Shown here one piece after another: positions 1 to 12,350 of a stretch of DNA of 64,000 nt; position 1 is the stretch's first letter, and each line of letters opens with the position of its first letter. Made by a program: the position numbers and the translations under genes. A model generated the notes under the pieces. It made no database searches. It worked only from the letters and a program-made list of their open reading frames with translations, and had not been told where the DNA came from. Source of the stretch: Hermodice carunculata (lineage: Eukaryota > Annelida > Polychaeta > Eunicida > Amphinomidae); NCBI GenBank assembly GCA_964020975.1, contig OZ026630.1, positions 28,210,337-28,274,336 on the forward strand, given 5' to 3'.

Positions 1-170
1 GACTTCACAGTAGAACACTTTACACACAATTTCCATATTGTTGTCTAGGAAATGAAAGAACACTTTTGGATGTGTTCTTGGGGCAAATTCTGGTGACAAA
101 GACCACTGTACTGTGCATCACTCAGACAGCCATCAAATAAATACTTCAAAAGTTTCATATGAAGTTTAAA
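1..170 (+). repeat. Family F repeat, left part, cut by the window edge
   Basis: This stretch matches 38172-38340 of the intact family F element almost base for base, including the shared phrase CAATTTCCATATTGTTGTCT. It stops abruptly at the start of a family C element and resumes at about 1988. The family's left inverted end lies outside the window. Confidence 0.75.
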
Positions 171-1987
171 CAAGAGGACTGTGTGAACAGCCCGTGCCTC
201 AGCTGATCTTGACATTCATCACACTTGCAGCTCTATGAACTTGGGAAAGGATCAAGGACACCATGTTCTGAGTAAGTCTGACCTTTATAGAAGAACCCTT
301 ACATGTACAACATCAAAGTTCAAGTAGTTCTCAAGCTATAATGAAGAGTAAATTCATGTATGTTGCACTGTGACCCCACAAACGACGTCAAGGTCATTCA
401 TGTACTGTCTCAGCATGACCTTCATACAGAATAATTAACATGTGTAGCTAACTCAAAACAGATCTCAAGTTATCAAATAAACAGTAAATTTCGTGTCAGT
501 TGTCCTGTGAATTAGCATTAGAATGCCCATTGACTTACATAGTAATCAATAGGAAAGCTCCACTGACTGGTAAGTACCGTAATTGAAAATCCTTAAAAAT
601 CAGGAATCCAAAGCAGTGTCACCTACTAAACAACTGTTTGACCCTTCCACAACAACATATCCATCACATTTCAGCTTAATCTAAGGGACAGTTCTGAAAA
701 CAAGTGAAAAATAGCAAAACCATACAAAAAATTCATAAATCATTTTGCAGCGCCACCTAGTGAACAAATTGGTAACTAGGTGTCCCTGGGAGTGTCTATG
801 AACTATATCAAAGCAATTGGGTGAGCGGTTTCAGAGGAGAAGAATTTTGAAGGTTTGCCCCAAAAAAGAACAAACAAATTAAAAAAAACCCCAAAAATCA
901 ATAGAGCATGACCATTTGAACACACTTGATAGAGATCCACCCAAGGCACATCCCCACCAAGTTTGAAGTAAATCTGGTCAATATTATTAAAGTTATGACC
1001 ATTACAAAAAATTCCCATGTTAAACTTTCCTATTAAAACTTTTGTAGAGATTTTTGAAAAAAAATCATTAAAAAAATCCAAATTTATTGGAACATGACCA
1101 TTGGAACAAACCTGGTAGACACCCACCCAAGGTACATTGCCACCAAGTTTGAAGCAAATCTGGATGGTGGTTTTGGAGAAGAAGTCGAAAATGTAAATTA
1201 GCATTAGAATGCCCATTGACTTACATGGTAATCAATAGTGAGGGTGCATTAAAAAAAAAAAAAAATCAATGGAGCGTGACCATTTGAACAACTTGGTAGA
1301 GATCCACTCAAGGTGTATCCCCACCAAGTTTGAAGTCAATCTGGATGACGGTTTTGGAGAAGAAGTCGAAAATGTGAATTAGCATTAGAACGCCCATTGA
1401 CTTCCATAGTAATCAATAGGAAAGCTGCATTGACCGACAAGTACCAGAATTGAAAAAATCGTTAAAAATCAGGAATCCGCAGCATTCCCACACAGTGAAC
1501 AACTTTGTTTGACCCTTCTACAAGGAACATATCCACCATGTTTCAGCTTAATCTGAGTGACGGTTCTGGAGAAGAAGTCGAAAATAGCTATAACACACAA
1601 AAATTCATAAAGAATTAGGAAAAAAATCGCAGCGCCACCTGGTGAACAAATTAAGAACTAGGTGTCCCAGGGAGTGTTCCTGTGTGATATCAAAGCAATT
1701 GGGTAAGCGGTTTCGGAGAAGAAGATTTTTTAAGATTTACCCAAAAAAGAACAAAAAAATTCATTAAAAATCCAAAAATCACTGGACCGTGACCAATGAA
1801 CAAACTTGGTAGAGACCCACCCAAGGCACATCTCCACCAAGTTTAAAGTGAATCTGGCTGACGGTTTTTGAGAAGAAGTCGAAAATGTGAATTGTGGACG
1901 ACGGACGGACGGACGACGGACGGACGGACGGACGACGGACGACGGACCCTCAAAAAACCTCAGCTGACTGACAAGTCAGCTGAGGTA
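171..1987 (+). mobile_element. Family C non-autonomous element, nested inside family F
   Basis: The element starts with CAAGAGGACTG and ends in a hairpin followed by TAAAA. The interior holds about three diverged copies of a module of several hundred bases. Each module carries the phrases GCGCCACCT, CCCCACCAAGTTTGAAG and GGAGAAGAAGTCGAAAATG. An ACGG-type microsatellite (1897-1947) sits just before the terminal hairpin. The ends are fixed by comparison with the uninterrupted family F copy at 38114-38858. No coding capacity is seen; the short open frames are modules read through. The layout (no clear TIRs, 3' hairpin, microsatellite, AT-rich target) resembles non-autonomous Helitron or Helentron elements, but this is inference. 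Confidence 0.7.
1958..1985. repeat. Terminal hairpin of family C
   Basis: This is a perfect palindrome with 12-base arms (CCTCAGCTGACT / AGTCAGCTGAGG) around the loop GACA. Variants of the same hairpin end the copies at 7631-7660, 31391-31416, 33993-34023 and 42924-42955. Confidence 0.85.
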
Positions 1988-2515
1988 AAAATAAGAGGAA
2001 GCTGGTTTTCAATTGAAATGTGGTCCACTATTATGTGCATCTCTAATAAAAATTTGAAGCTGCCTTGGATCCTTGTTGAGATACAGTGGTACCTGCTATT
2101 TAAGATCACCCTTAATCCCACACAAAAGTGGTCACATATGACAGGTGGTCTTTCACTACAGGTTAGCTAGCAAAGAAATTAAAGGCCAGTCTCTTGAAAT
2201 GGCAGTGTTAAAAACTAGTTCGGTCTTTCACAAGAGTGGTCTTTGGAGCAGTTACCACTGTATTATGGTAATGTTGTCCCCTTGTGCACCACTCAGACGC
2301 CCTTGAAGATAAATACTTTAAAGTTTCATAAAAGGTTTAAAAATATAAAGAGGAAGCCGGTATTATATAGGAACCTGGTCCATCATAAGATACATCTCTG
2401 ATAAAAATTTGGTAAAGCTGATTTTTTTTTTTTTTTTGTGGAGATATCGTAGTAATATCGTCAGGGTTGATGCCAATCTGACGGCTTTCAAATAAGTACA
2501 TTAAAGTTTCATAAA
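1988..2515 (+). repeat. Family F repeat, right part
   Basis: This continues the interrupted copy of 1-170 and matches 38340-38660, including GTTGTCCCCTTGTGCACCACTCAGA. A family N MITE is nested in it (2084-2260). The right inverted end (GTGCCGAGGGTAA) is missing, so this copy is truncated. Confidence 0.75.
2084..2260. mobile_element. Family N MITE (Tc1/mariner-type ends) inside family F
   Basis: The ends are CAGTGGTACCTG and its near-inverse GTTACCACTG, flanked on both sides by TA. The intact family F copy reads GAGATATCATGG across the same point, so this is an insertion at a TA. The interior has GGTCTTTC-type words shared with the other N copies and no coding capacity. Confidence 0.8.
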
Positions 2516-2518
2516 TAA

Positions 2519-2620
2519 TAGCATGTTCAAACCGAAAAGGTTAAGAATAGCATGTTCAAACTGAAAGCATTTATAATCCTGTTCAAGCTGAAAGGGTTAA
2601 CAGTAGCGTGCTCAAACTTT
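2519..2620 (+). repeat. Short tandem repeat, about 30-bp unit, 3-4 copies
   Basis: Degenerate copies of AGCATGTTCAAACTGAAA follow one another. No other content is seen. Confidence 0.6.
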
Positions 2621-4148
2621 TGGTTGTCCTAATTAATGTCACAAAGAATGATGTTATGCTGAGGAGTGCTCCAGTTTTGAAACCATCATACAGGAAGCCA
2701 AAATGAACAGATGGCTGGACCAAATGACACCAGGAACTCTGATGTATGGAACTTAAATAATCAAAGGACACGGATGGTTGACTGGTTGAGATAAATGGAT
2801 CAGGAAGGGGGGACAGTCAAAAAGCTTGGCATCACAGTTCTATTTTGCATACTCCATCCATCCATATGTACATGCATGCATGTACACACAAACACACACA
2901 CACAGTTTTTTAAATCAGAAAATAGAATATAAACATGAAAAATTATCACAATTTTGTGCAAATTTACTGGGACATTTTAAAATTTTGTTTAACTAATAAA
3001 AACAGTTCATCCAATTTATAATTTGATGGCTTTTGAGTTCTAAAAATGAAGAAAATTATATTTGGCTCATAAAAATTCAAATTTCATGCTACGTGTGTGT
3101 CCTGGTAAATACATTATTGTATTTTACCTTTTAAATCCATCCAATTTCTGGGTTTATAAATTCTGAAGTAATACTATGAGGCTCACTTTTGTTGAATTCC
3201 TGAATGTCCCAGGCATTAAAAGGACTATGTACAAAGATAATGTGTTGAAGAGCATCCTTGGAAGGACATGGCACACAGAAAGGTGACTGCTGAGCTGTGG
3301 CCACCTGGTGGCTGGAAAGTAAACCTACAAAGGCCAGTGGCTGAGCAGATGGAGGATGCAGCATGATGTATGGTCAAAGGATATGAGTAACAGATTTGTG
3401 TTGACATGCAGTGTATACATATGTATATACATATTTGTATGAGTTGGTGGGTGGAATGATGGATGAGAATTAACATTCCTATCAGATGAAATATAAAATT
3501 TCCATCTGCCATGCCTGACGCAGAAGCATGTTTGATGGCTTCCCGCTGGGGACCAACAGAAGTGTTGATAAACTCATTTGGCTGTTGAAGCATTGAATTT
3601 TTTCAAAATATTTGCATCAAACATGATGATAGTGATTAACTAGGGTATAGGTTTAGACATTGACAGTGGCTAGCCTGCTTATGAAGCACAGGAAGACTTT
3701 TCCCTGGGGTTGGGGGAAAGTTATGTTTACTATTGCTCCTGTTTGTATGAAACAAGTTCTCCACTGGGCATGCATACAATCCCTGCACACTATCAAGAAC
3801 TATGCCTAAGATGACCTCAGTGGACAAGCCAGCCCACTGGTGATATCAGAAGGACTCAATATCAAGCAGGTGAGCTGATCTGACATTTAAGAAATGAAGA
3901 AGCTTATCCATACTATGTATGGTGGAACCTGTCATACAGACCACTATGCTGACCACTTCCCATAAAAGATTACATGTTTTCAAGAGCACTGATTGAATCC
4001 CTTCCACTGTTTTTCTTTCTGTGAATTACCTGCACTATAAGATCAGTTTTGATGGCAATGCATGTGGTCACCAATAGCAAGGATCCCTGCTTTTTACTCC
4101 AAAAACCTGATCCATAGAAGTAAAATGCAAGGTTCTGGTAAAAGTAGA
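2621..4148. other. No gene recognised
   Basis: A CA microsatellite lies near 2886-2903. The rest is AT-rich unique-looking sequence. Short open frames exist on the minus strand but show no domain or good splice context. Confidence 0.5.
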
Positions 4149-5890
4149 CAAGAGGACTCTGACAGTCCTGTGCTCAACTGACTCTACATGCACAAACAGA
4201 AGTGGTCCTGTGAACTATGATATGAAGGTCACCTCTGCAGACCATGGTCATTGTTGCTAACATATACATATCCCCTTGCCGATCGTAAAAACTAAAACAC
4301 AGTAAAATTGCAGCGCCACGTGTTGAACAGATAAAGGTCTAGGGGTCCCCACAAGTGTCCCTATGCAATTTGAAGCAATTGGCTGGGTGGTTTCCAAGAA
4401 GATTTTTTGACATTTTGCCAAAAATATCAACAACAAAATTCATAAAAAATCCAAAATTCACTCGACCATGATAATTTGAACAAATCTGGTAGAGACTCAC
4501 CCAGGGTACATCCCCATCAAGCTTCAAGCGAATCTGCTTGACAGTTTTGGAGAAGTCAAAAATGTGAATTTCCATTGCAATCCCCAGTCACTTACATAAA
4601 CAAAATGCATGCATCAAATTGCAAGCACTCGAATTGAAAAAAGAACAATTAAGAACTCGAAGCAAGTTTTTTGTGTGAAAAACATTATGCATCCCCTGAC
4701 AAGGCACCCCATACCAGAGGCCACCCCTCCAAGAGGGCCATCATTTTTCAGAAAATTTGACCTTGACCTTTGACCTCAAAGTCACCTCTCAGCAAATTTA
4801 AGGGAAGTCTCACCTGGGTACCCCAAAGGTGTTACCTTCCAAAGACACTAGACCGGATGGTTCTTGTAAAAAGTGCAAGAATTCAAAGAAAACAGTTGAT
4901 TTGGCCTCAGAATCCCTGTCATTTTAAATACTTTTTGACTCTCCACAACAAAAGACTCCCGGTGAAAAACAGCAGAGTTAAGAGCTATGGGATACATAAT
5001 GACCAAGTTTGATGGGACTTCCATCATGCCCATTTGAAGATGTGGCAGGGAAACCATTTTATTTTGCAAGGTATTGTGACCTTGCCCTATGACGTGAAGG
5101 TCATCCACAAACATATGAAAAAAAAATCCTAAACTCTATGGAGTATCTGTACCAAAAGTTTCGAGTGAATCTGACTAACAGTTTTGAAGAAGTTAAAATG
5201 TGAACTACCAACCCAATGTACATCCCCACCAAGTTTGAAGAGAATCTGGAGAAGTACAAAATTTCCATTGCAATCCCCAGTCATTTACATAAACAGAGCG
5301 CATGCATCAAAAAGCAAGCACTTGAATTAAAAAAATAACAATTAAGAATTAGAAGCAAGTTTTTTGTGCAAAAAACAGTGTGCAAAAAAACACCAATTGT
5401 TTTGGAGAAGAAGTTGAAATTGTGAATTAGTTTTGGAAAAGAAGTTGAAATTGTGAATTAGTTTTGGAGAAGAAGTTGAAGTTGCAATCCACATTGACTT
5501 GCACAGTAATCCACAGGAATGTATGCAGTTTGACCTTTTAAGGTCACTCAGGTTTAAAATAAACCATACAAATAGAAGCCCCATAGGTACTTTTCTATTA
5601 ATGTTTAATAGTAACCTTGGGCCTATGATGCACCATTAAGAAGGTATAAGCTAATATGTGAAAGCTGCTGAGTCAGCAGAAAAATGTGACAAAGGATTTG
5701 ACCTTGACCTTGACCTTTGACCTCAAGGTTATACGTCATTATATGGTAAAAATTTTGCAGACCCATAGATTATCTGTACCAAATTAGGGGGCAATAGGTC
5801 AAGAGGGGACAGAAATACAAGGAAAGTAAGATACACGGTGGTACCGGGGATAGCAGATGATGGGACTCAACACAATATGCATCCCCAAGG
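4149..5890 (+). mobile_element. Family C element, degraded
   Basis: The copy opens with CAAGAGGACTCTGACAGTCC and contains the family modules (TCCCCACCAAGTTTGAAG, TTTGGAGAAGAAGTTG). It also has two runs of TGACCTTGACCTTTGACCTC, and the phrase ATTAATGTTTAATAGTAACC that recurs at about 33100. The 3' hairpin is not clear, so the right boundary is approximate. Confidence 0.55.
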
Positions 5891-5904
5891 GGGGAAACAA
5901 AACT

Positions 5905-6560
5905 ATCAGTGTTGTCGTTCAGTTATTTTAGAGGGGCGGCGTGCCCTGCCCTTTTCAAATTGGGCCCTGCTTTTGTATTTTGTCATTTAAAAACTCGATT
6001 TGTCTGCTCAACGATGTTTCGATTCATATTGTTCGCTCACAGTAACTCAGTCATCCTCCATGTTGTAAACAGCTGTGAAACAATGCAAAACCCCACAAAA
6101 ATTGGCCCAGGAATATGGCGGAAGAAAAGGGCTTTTCAATCAATACCACAAATTCCCTTCCAAACTTATAAGACCATGTGTCATTCGCCAATACTGAAGA
6201 GGGATGCGGGCAGTCAACATAACAGCGGAAATCCGTCTATATTTAGACCACATTTGCTTTTTACGAAGTTCAAAGTTCAAGTCAAACAGCTGATAATATG
6301 GCGAACATGAGGAGACATTGAAGACTTAAGTTCCAAGATGCGGAGAAAAGAGAGGCTACAGATGGTGACTGGAACAATTCTTGCCAAAGCTGCAATGTCA
6401 TTTAGTCTGTCAAAAACATCAATGTTTGCCCAGCGAATGTAAGAACTACTGAAGAAAACTGCGCAATTACAGAGCACATGTACAAACAAGCATTACAAAA
6501 AAAAAGGGCAAACGAGAGATAAACTCAGAGAGAACAGCTTCATCAGAATGAATCGTCTGA
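5905..6560. other. CpG-richer stretch with overlapping open frames, function unknown
   Basis: CpG dinucleotides are more frequent here than in the surroundings. A plus-strand frame of 133 codons (5909-6310) and a minus-strand frame of 70 codons (6277-6489) are open. Neither shows a domain I recognise. GGGCGGCGTGCCCTGCCC near 5935 is a near-palindromic GC-rich word. It could be a decayed gene fragment or a repeat. Confidence 0.25.
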
Positions 6561-7207
6561 CAGTGAATACAGAGAAGAATGTACCATCAAAAAATACAGC
6601 TCTGTGATGATGACTACAGGTCGTCAAAAAAATAAAAATAAAATAAGAACTTGACGTTGTACAAACTTTTAATTTCCAGACATAAAAATAGGATACTAAA
6701 TAAAAAAAATATTGTTAAACAGTGATCATTGCTGTGATTGAAAATGACAGAAGTCACATTTAAATGAATTGGAGAAAAACTTGAAACACACTTCTCCTCA
6801 AATGAAAAACTTTTGGACCTTGATTTGGGTTTTTTATTATTTTTGAATTTTTTTTTCTAGGCCATCCGTTATTAACATTTTGAGACAGAAAATTTTAAAT
6901 TTACCAAAAATTATTTGAAAAGTTAGTAAAAGCAGTTTGGTAGATAAGAGCTTACCTTTCAAATAAAAAGGGGAAAATGAAATGTACATTTTGCTTGGCT
7001 GTTTCATGGGGAAACCTTGCAGTGGAACGATAACGGTTTATAAACAATGACCCTTTATCCCTTTATGTAACATCACCATGTGACACTCCAACAGACAAAC
7101 ACTGTTATTTTAATTTAACCCATATGTGATGAAGAAAAAATTACTTTGTCCATAGAATGATCTGGTGGTGTGACACTGCCCCCCCCCCCCCCCCATCTAA
7201 ATTTAAA
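6561..7207. other. No gene recognised
   Basis: AT-rich sequence with a C-run near 7180-7194. Nothing else is recognised. Confidence 0.5.
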
Positions 7208-7662
7208 GGGAGTAAATTGTTGAATATCCACCACGTTTCAGCATAATCTGAGTGATGGTTCTGGCAAAGAAGTCGAAAATATAGCGAAAATACACAAAAA
7301 ATAGAAAAAAAATGCAGCATCAGCTGGTGAACAAATTAAGAGCTAGGAGTCCCTAAGAGTATTCCTGTCTGATATGAAAGCAATTGGGTGAGCACTTTCT
7401 GAGAAGATTTTAAGATTTGCCCCTAAAAAGAACAAAAAACACCCTTTAAAAATCCAACAATTACTGGAGTGTGACCATTTGAACAAACTTGGCAGAGATC
7501 CAACCGAGGAACATTGCCATGACGTTTGAAGTGAATCTGCACAGTTGCTTTGGAGAAGAAGTAAAAAAAATGAATTTTGGATGACAACAGACAACGAACA
7601 GACAGATGACAGATGCTTAACCACAGCATAACCTCAGCTGACTGATAAGTCTGCTGAGCTAA
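7208..7662 (+). mobile_element. Family C element, 3' part
   Basis: This contains the family words AATCTGAGTGATGGTTCTGG, AGCAATTGGGTGAGC and TTTGGAGAAGAAGT. It ends with the hairpin ACCTCAGCTGACTGATAAGT...CTGCTGAGCTAAAAA. The 5' end is missing. Confidence 0.65.
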
Positions 7663-9154
7663 AAACACATACACACACAAAAAAGCTACAGACTTAGCCA
7701 AGATGACATTGGCCACACAAAGTTCTGAGGTTTTTACCAGAAGGACGGGGATGAAACATTTCAAATATGTTCAGTTGGACTTCAGCCCATAACCTGCAGC
7801 CAATATTTGTTAAGATCAGAATAGATCAGAAAAGGATTCCACCAGCAGCTAATTTAGTTTCCATCCACAGGCCCAAAGACTGAGATTTGTGTTTTGATAG
7901 TACTGACAAGCTGGCAGTGGTAATAGTCCAGGGGGGACAATATTGCCCAATGAGCCTTAGGGTCTGACACAGACAACCAGACAAGAAAGCTGAACCTGTA
8001 AATTTCTTACCACAAATGATGTGAACTCTGAATGAACCCACGTTAAATGTCAAATAAAAAACCATCCCAGACACCCTTACCTCTGATCAAGAAAAGTTAA
8101 GATCTTTAAGAGACATTTATGGGGTACTGACTACTGATTGACTGAGGGATGGAGTTAGATATGACAAAAGCATAACACTGTGCAAATGGTGAACTGCCTC
8201 TTGCATTATTCAAACAATTTAGTAGCAGGCTCTTAACAGCCCCGGCCTGCACCATTACCCCAGCCTGAATGATCCCTAATGGTATGCATGTAGTAACATA
8301 GATCACCAGTCATAATGTGAATTAATCTACGGGATGGTCACTTAAGGATAAACACACAATACTCCCACAAGTTTACCTTTGAACCCCAGTGGTTAGGTGC
8401 ACTTAAACTGAAGGGTAGGTTCCTGAACCCCTCTCTGGTGACCCCAGCAGCCGGTCACTGGGTCAAATCTAATAAAAGATATATTCATATTTCTTCTTAT
8501 TTCTATTACCACACAGGAAAACAGGCATTTTTTTTCTTCTTCTTCTTTTTTTTTTTTTTCTAGCACACAAAGTTGGTATCAGGTCAACTTCATGAAAGTA
8601 AGGTTTTCTTCAGTATTAATGGGAACCTTTGCTATTCAGGGGTGGAGGTACATTGAGTATATCCACTATCAACACCACACTGAAACAGGTCAATCAAACT
8701 GATCAAATTTAAATTCAAATGCTCTTCACCTCCTAAGGGAAATCAAATTTTAATCCTTTCAGTGAACTGGAACATGACAAATATCATTCTTGACATCAGA
8801 TTTGTGTCTTTAAAATTATTTTTCTGTTTTGAAAAGAACCAATTTTCCCTTTTTCAGTTTACTTTCATTTGGGATGAATTTTGAAATTTGTAAACAATGA
8901 AAAATTAAAACCCCACATCTTGTCATCTTTGTGATGTCTAAAATCCAGGACATATATGTATTACAGTGGCAGATTGTCCTACATGCACAAGAACATGAAG
9001 TCAAAAACAAGTCCATGCTTCAGACGAGGTGATCACACCTGCAAACTTCAATAGTTCTGAATTTTTCCACCTTCCCTAGTGTACACAGTGAAAAATTTGA
9101 AACGGGTCTGCAGACATGAAATCTTTGGTTTGATTAAAAGCCAAAATTTCCAAA
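7663..9154. other. No gene recognised
   Basis: A T-rich pyrimidine tract lies at about 8527-8562. The remainder is AT-rich sequence with no coding signal that I can support. Confidence 0.5.
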
Positions 9155-9367
9155 TACTGTAAATTGCTTTATTGTCATATGTATAAATTTTCATGGTTTT
9201 TGTATTTTTGACCTTTCACTGTAGTTTTAATTTCACTGTTTTGGACATAATTCCTATTCAAACAATGTAAAAATATTATTTCACTGTGTTTTTATTTTCA
9301 CAGTTTTGTGTCATCAGTGAAATAAGCGAAAAATACGAGTACAGCGAAATTAAAGCAGTTTACAGTA
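9155..9367. mobile_element. Family M MITE
   Basis: The 17-bp inverted ends are TACTGTAAATTGCTTTA and, at the right, TAAAGCAGTTTACAGTA, with one mismatch. The interior carries CACTGTGTTTTTATTTTCAC and ATCAGTGAAATAAGCG, also found at 28423-28606 and 40305-40520. There is no coding capacity. The superfamily is not determined. Confidence 0.75.
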
Positions 9368-9806
9368 ATCAATGACATTTGTAATGTATTACAGCTTGCA
9401 ACTCAACTTAAAGACTTTTCTTTCTTTCTCTCTTTTCTTTTTTCTTTTTTTTTTTTTTTTAGCGTACAACTTGATTTGTCTGGAAAACAAGAGTCTCTAC
9501 CTGACTCTTAGTTTTACTTCATTGACAAGATTTTTCACTTTGTTCTGTGTCTATGTCATTCTCTGTGACTCTGCAGCAGATCACAGGGTGCCTGCCCTAA
9601 AATGAACACTTAAGGTTGTAGGTGAAAAGACGTGGGTGGGTTTCCATGTCAACAGAGAGACTGGACAAGTGTCAAGTGGCCACAATTACTTGTTTGTGTA
9701 AAAAGTATCCTATTCACACCAGTATTACGTGCAAATTTAGTCTGACAAGTATCACCACAAATAGAGCTCATTAGTGACTGAAAAGATAATGGATGTTACA
9801 ACTGAT
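9368..9806. other. No gene recognised
   Basis: A T-rich tract lies at about 9420-9461. No feature is otherwise seen. Confidence 0.5.
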
Positions 9807-10016
9807 TTAACTGTTTCAGTGCCAATCATGTCTAAAGTCAATCTACTTGAGTCAAACTAGTCTGAATTATCATTACGATCCCAGATTCATATTCCTTGTA
9901 AAAAGACCATTCATTCAAGTACCAGCATGCCTATAGTTCTAGAGAAAATAGCCCAAGTCAACAGCTTTTCTCGAGAATAGCTGTTGACTCAGTCCAAAAT
10001 TTGGCACTGAAACAGA
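9807..10016 (+). mobile_element. TTAA-flanked palindromic element, subfamily A
   Basis: The left end is TTAACTGTTTCAGTGCCAA and the right end TTTGGCACTGAAACAG; the right TTAA is lost. The interior matches the copies at 57006, 60802 and 63682 (GATCCCAGATTCATATTCC, CATTCAAGTACCAGCATGCC). The core hairpin runs GTCAACAGCTTTTCTCGA to TAGCTGTTGAC. No open frame is seen. Confidence 0.75.
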
Positions 10017-11230
10017 GAAGACAGCCGGGTAATAGTCACCTTCATATTTGTTACACTTGGGCTTAATGTTTCACTTGTAACTTTTTGTTTTCCTGGCTGT
10101 CAACATTGACATGTCAGCTCTCCATCCCAGATACACATGCCACTTCCATGTGCCTGAGCTATAAACAGCCTATTACCATTGCAGCCAAAACTTCCCTGTG
10201 GGCGTTATCTACCAAGTTTCTTTTCTTTCATTTCCTTTCTTTTTTTTTTTTTTTCTTCAATGGGTGGTGGGGATGGGGTGGCGGTGTCTATAGGCCCCAT
10301 AAAAATGATCCTGATGCCGTAGTAAACAGGTATTGGCTGCTTCCATGTGAGTAATTTATAAGGGTAAACTTTTTTTTTGGGGGGGGGGGGGAAACTGACA
10401 TCCACTATCTTATTTTGTTATCCATTATGGGCAGTGGGCATAATTTGTCTGTTTCTGCATTATATGCATCTAAAAAACATGGGGGAGACAGGCTTGTCAA
10501 ATTTAAAGCAAAAAAAAAAAAAAAAAAGCCAACATGGAGAAACATATCAAAGAGCACGAGATCTGAGAGTCCATCTTTAAGACATTTGTTAGTATGGAAA
10601 TATTCTTTTAGAAGAAGGCCAAATTTTTATTTGTTGGCTGGACTAATTTGTTCTCCTGCCAGCCAGGTAACAATGTTTGGACCATACAGGGTCATATGTG
10701 ACCCTGGGGTGACCTGGTAAAGGATGCCACAAGGATACACCAGGTAGGTGACATATAGTCAGTGATCCCTATCTCCATGTTCCCTGTGTTCAAAAGGTTA
10801 CCTTTCTCCAGACACAAGGCAAATTATGCTAAATCCAAATCCTGCCTCTTCCTTGCCATTTTCCTGTTTGGAAATATCACTTTCTGTGGTAACAAATCTG
10901 GTCTCTCGAGATATACTAAAACAAGCTACAAGATATGGACTGCATGCTATCTTTACTCTCTATGATCCAACAACCCAGCAAAAGACTAAAGGGGGGTGGG
11001 TGGGTGGGTGTAGGATGCCGGCAGAAGGGTCATCAAAGTCCATGTTTTTGGCAAAACCTTTTACAGTATCCTGGAAGATGGGGAACATGCTGTTCGGCTT
11101 AGACTAGCACATTGATACACCCTGGTAAATAAATATAGGCCTATTTGCAGCACTCAATTCACCAACATAGGTCAAAGTGGATCTCAATGCATCTACTAAT
11201 TACCAGGTCTGTATTATGTTTCTGTGTGAG
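10017..11230. other. No gene recognised; homopolymer runs
   Basis: Contains T runs (10233-10258), a T/G run (10371-10391) and an A run (10509-10527). Short open frames here are not supported by any domain. Confidence 0.5.
10991..11010 (+). other. G-quadruplex-forming motif
   Basis: The tract is GGGGGG TGGG TGGG TGGG TG. Four G-runs separated by single T residues is the pattern of very stable parallel quadruplexes. No gene start is seen beside it. Confidence 0.6.
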
Positions 11231-11325
11231 TGGTAATAAACAGGTTGTGTGGTAATATACAGGCTATGTGGTAATAAACAGGTTTGGTAATAAACAGGCT
11301 ATGTGGTAATAAACAGGTTATCATG
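11231..11325 (+). repeat. 19-bp tandem repeat, five copies
   Basis: Units of TGGTAATAAACAGGTTGTG start at 11231, 11250, 11269, 11285 and 11303. The third unit is shortened by three bases. Confidence 0.8.
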
Positions 11326-12139
11326 TGGTTGGAGCTGTATCCCTGTCAGTGCCATGCCCTCAGCCTGTGTTGTCATGAGACTTATTGGTAGTGGGCTTGG
11401 GTCTCAGGATGATACTGGGACTCAGGCTTGGTTACAGCCACTGATACAGCTCCAGTCATATGTTAACCTATAGATAGCTAATGAAATTCAGTTTGTAATT
11501 CAAGACACTGCCAACAGTACAATTTTCATTTCACTTCCTGGCTCACTCAAACTATAAGTTTACTGTAGACAGATGGGGCAGGGGAGGGGGAGGGACAGAT
11601 GGGGTATAAATGTAACCTCAAATAAAACACAGACCTCTACGTAAACTTAATTTTGCCTTTCACATTCCCAACAATAAAATGCAATCAAGCCAGTGATAAA
11701 TGGGCAATCTTATCACAGTTGTGTCCATTAACCAATATAACCCTCAAGTACTATGACCTTTCAAAAATGAAAGTTTCTATCTGATACAGTTTGAGGTTCA
11801 AATAAGTACAAAACATTGCATTCATAATACTGTATTAATAGTTAAAAATGGGAGAGAATGATATTAGACACAAAAATATATCATTAATCACTGAAATCTT
11901 TAAAAGTAGTTTTGTAATATACATGTGTACATACAGCTACTGACAGATCATTTTAAATTGAAGTTAGACTGCATGGTCACAATATATCCATCCGTCAGCT
12001 CTTTCTGGCACACTCCATGTCCAACGTCAGGACATGATCTGTTGCATCTGAGGGGTGACACTGGTGCCTCCTAGTGGGTGTGTCAGACATGACACATCCA
12101 TATGATGACTGGTTTTCTGGCACAGAACCTCATGTCATT
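11326..12139. other. No gene recognised
   Basis: AT-rich sequence with a G/A-rich patch near 11574-11607. No further structure is seen. Confidence 0.5.
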
Positions 12140-12350
12140 TTAACCTTTTCTCCCTTAAGCTGACCAAAGGTGCCCAGACACCAAATACCACCAGTTTCAA
12201 TACTTTCAGGTCATTTTTTTTTCTAAATGAAAAACATTTTCAAAAATAAACTGTAAATATAATAGGACAGCAGCAGTCAATAGCTTTCCCTGGCATGGGC
12301 TAGGCTCTTAATACTCCACCCCCACCAAAGATAGCTGTTGACTTGACAGA
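12140..12350 (+). mobile_element. TTAA-flanked palindromic element, subfamily B, degraded
   Basis: The left end is TTAACCTTTTCTCCCTTAA. The core words CAATAGCTTTCCCTGGCATGG and ATAGCTGTTGACTTG are present. The right TTAA end is not recognisable. Confidence 0.6.

Noticed and set aside
803-1216. 137-codon minus-strand frame with repeated PWVxLYQVCSNGH
   Set aside because: It is the antisense of family C modules. Similar peptides recur at 4339-4575, 7423-7764 and 42753-43007 because the repeat recurs, not because a protein family is present.
5909-6489. 133-codon plus and 70-codon minus frames in a CpG-richer stretch
   Set aside because: Neither resembles a family I know. The stretch is kept only as a low-confidence note.
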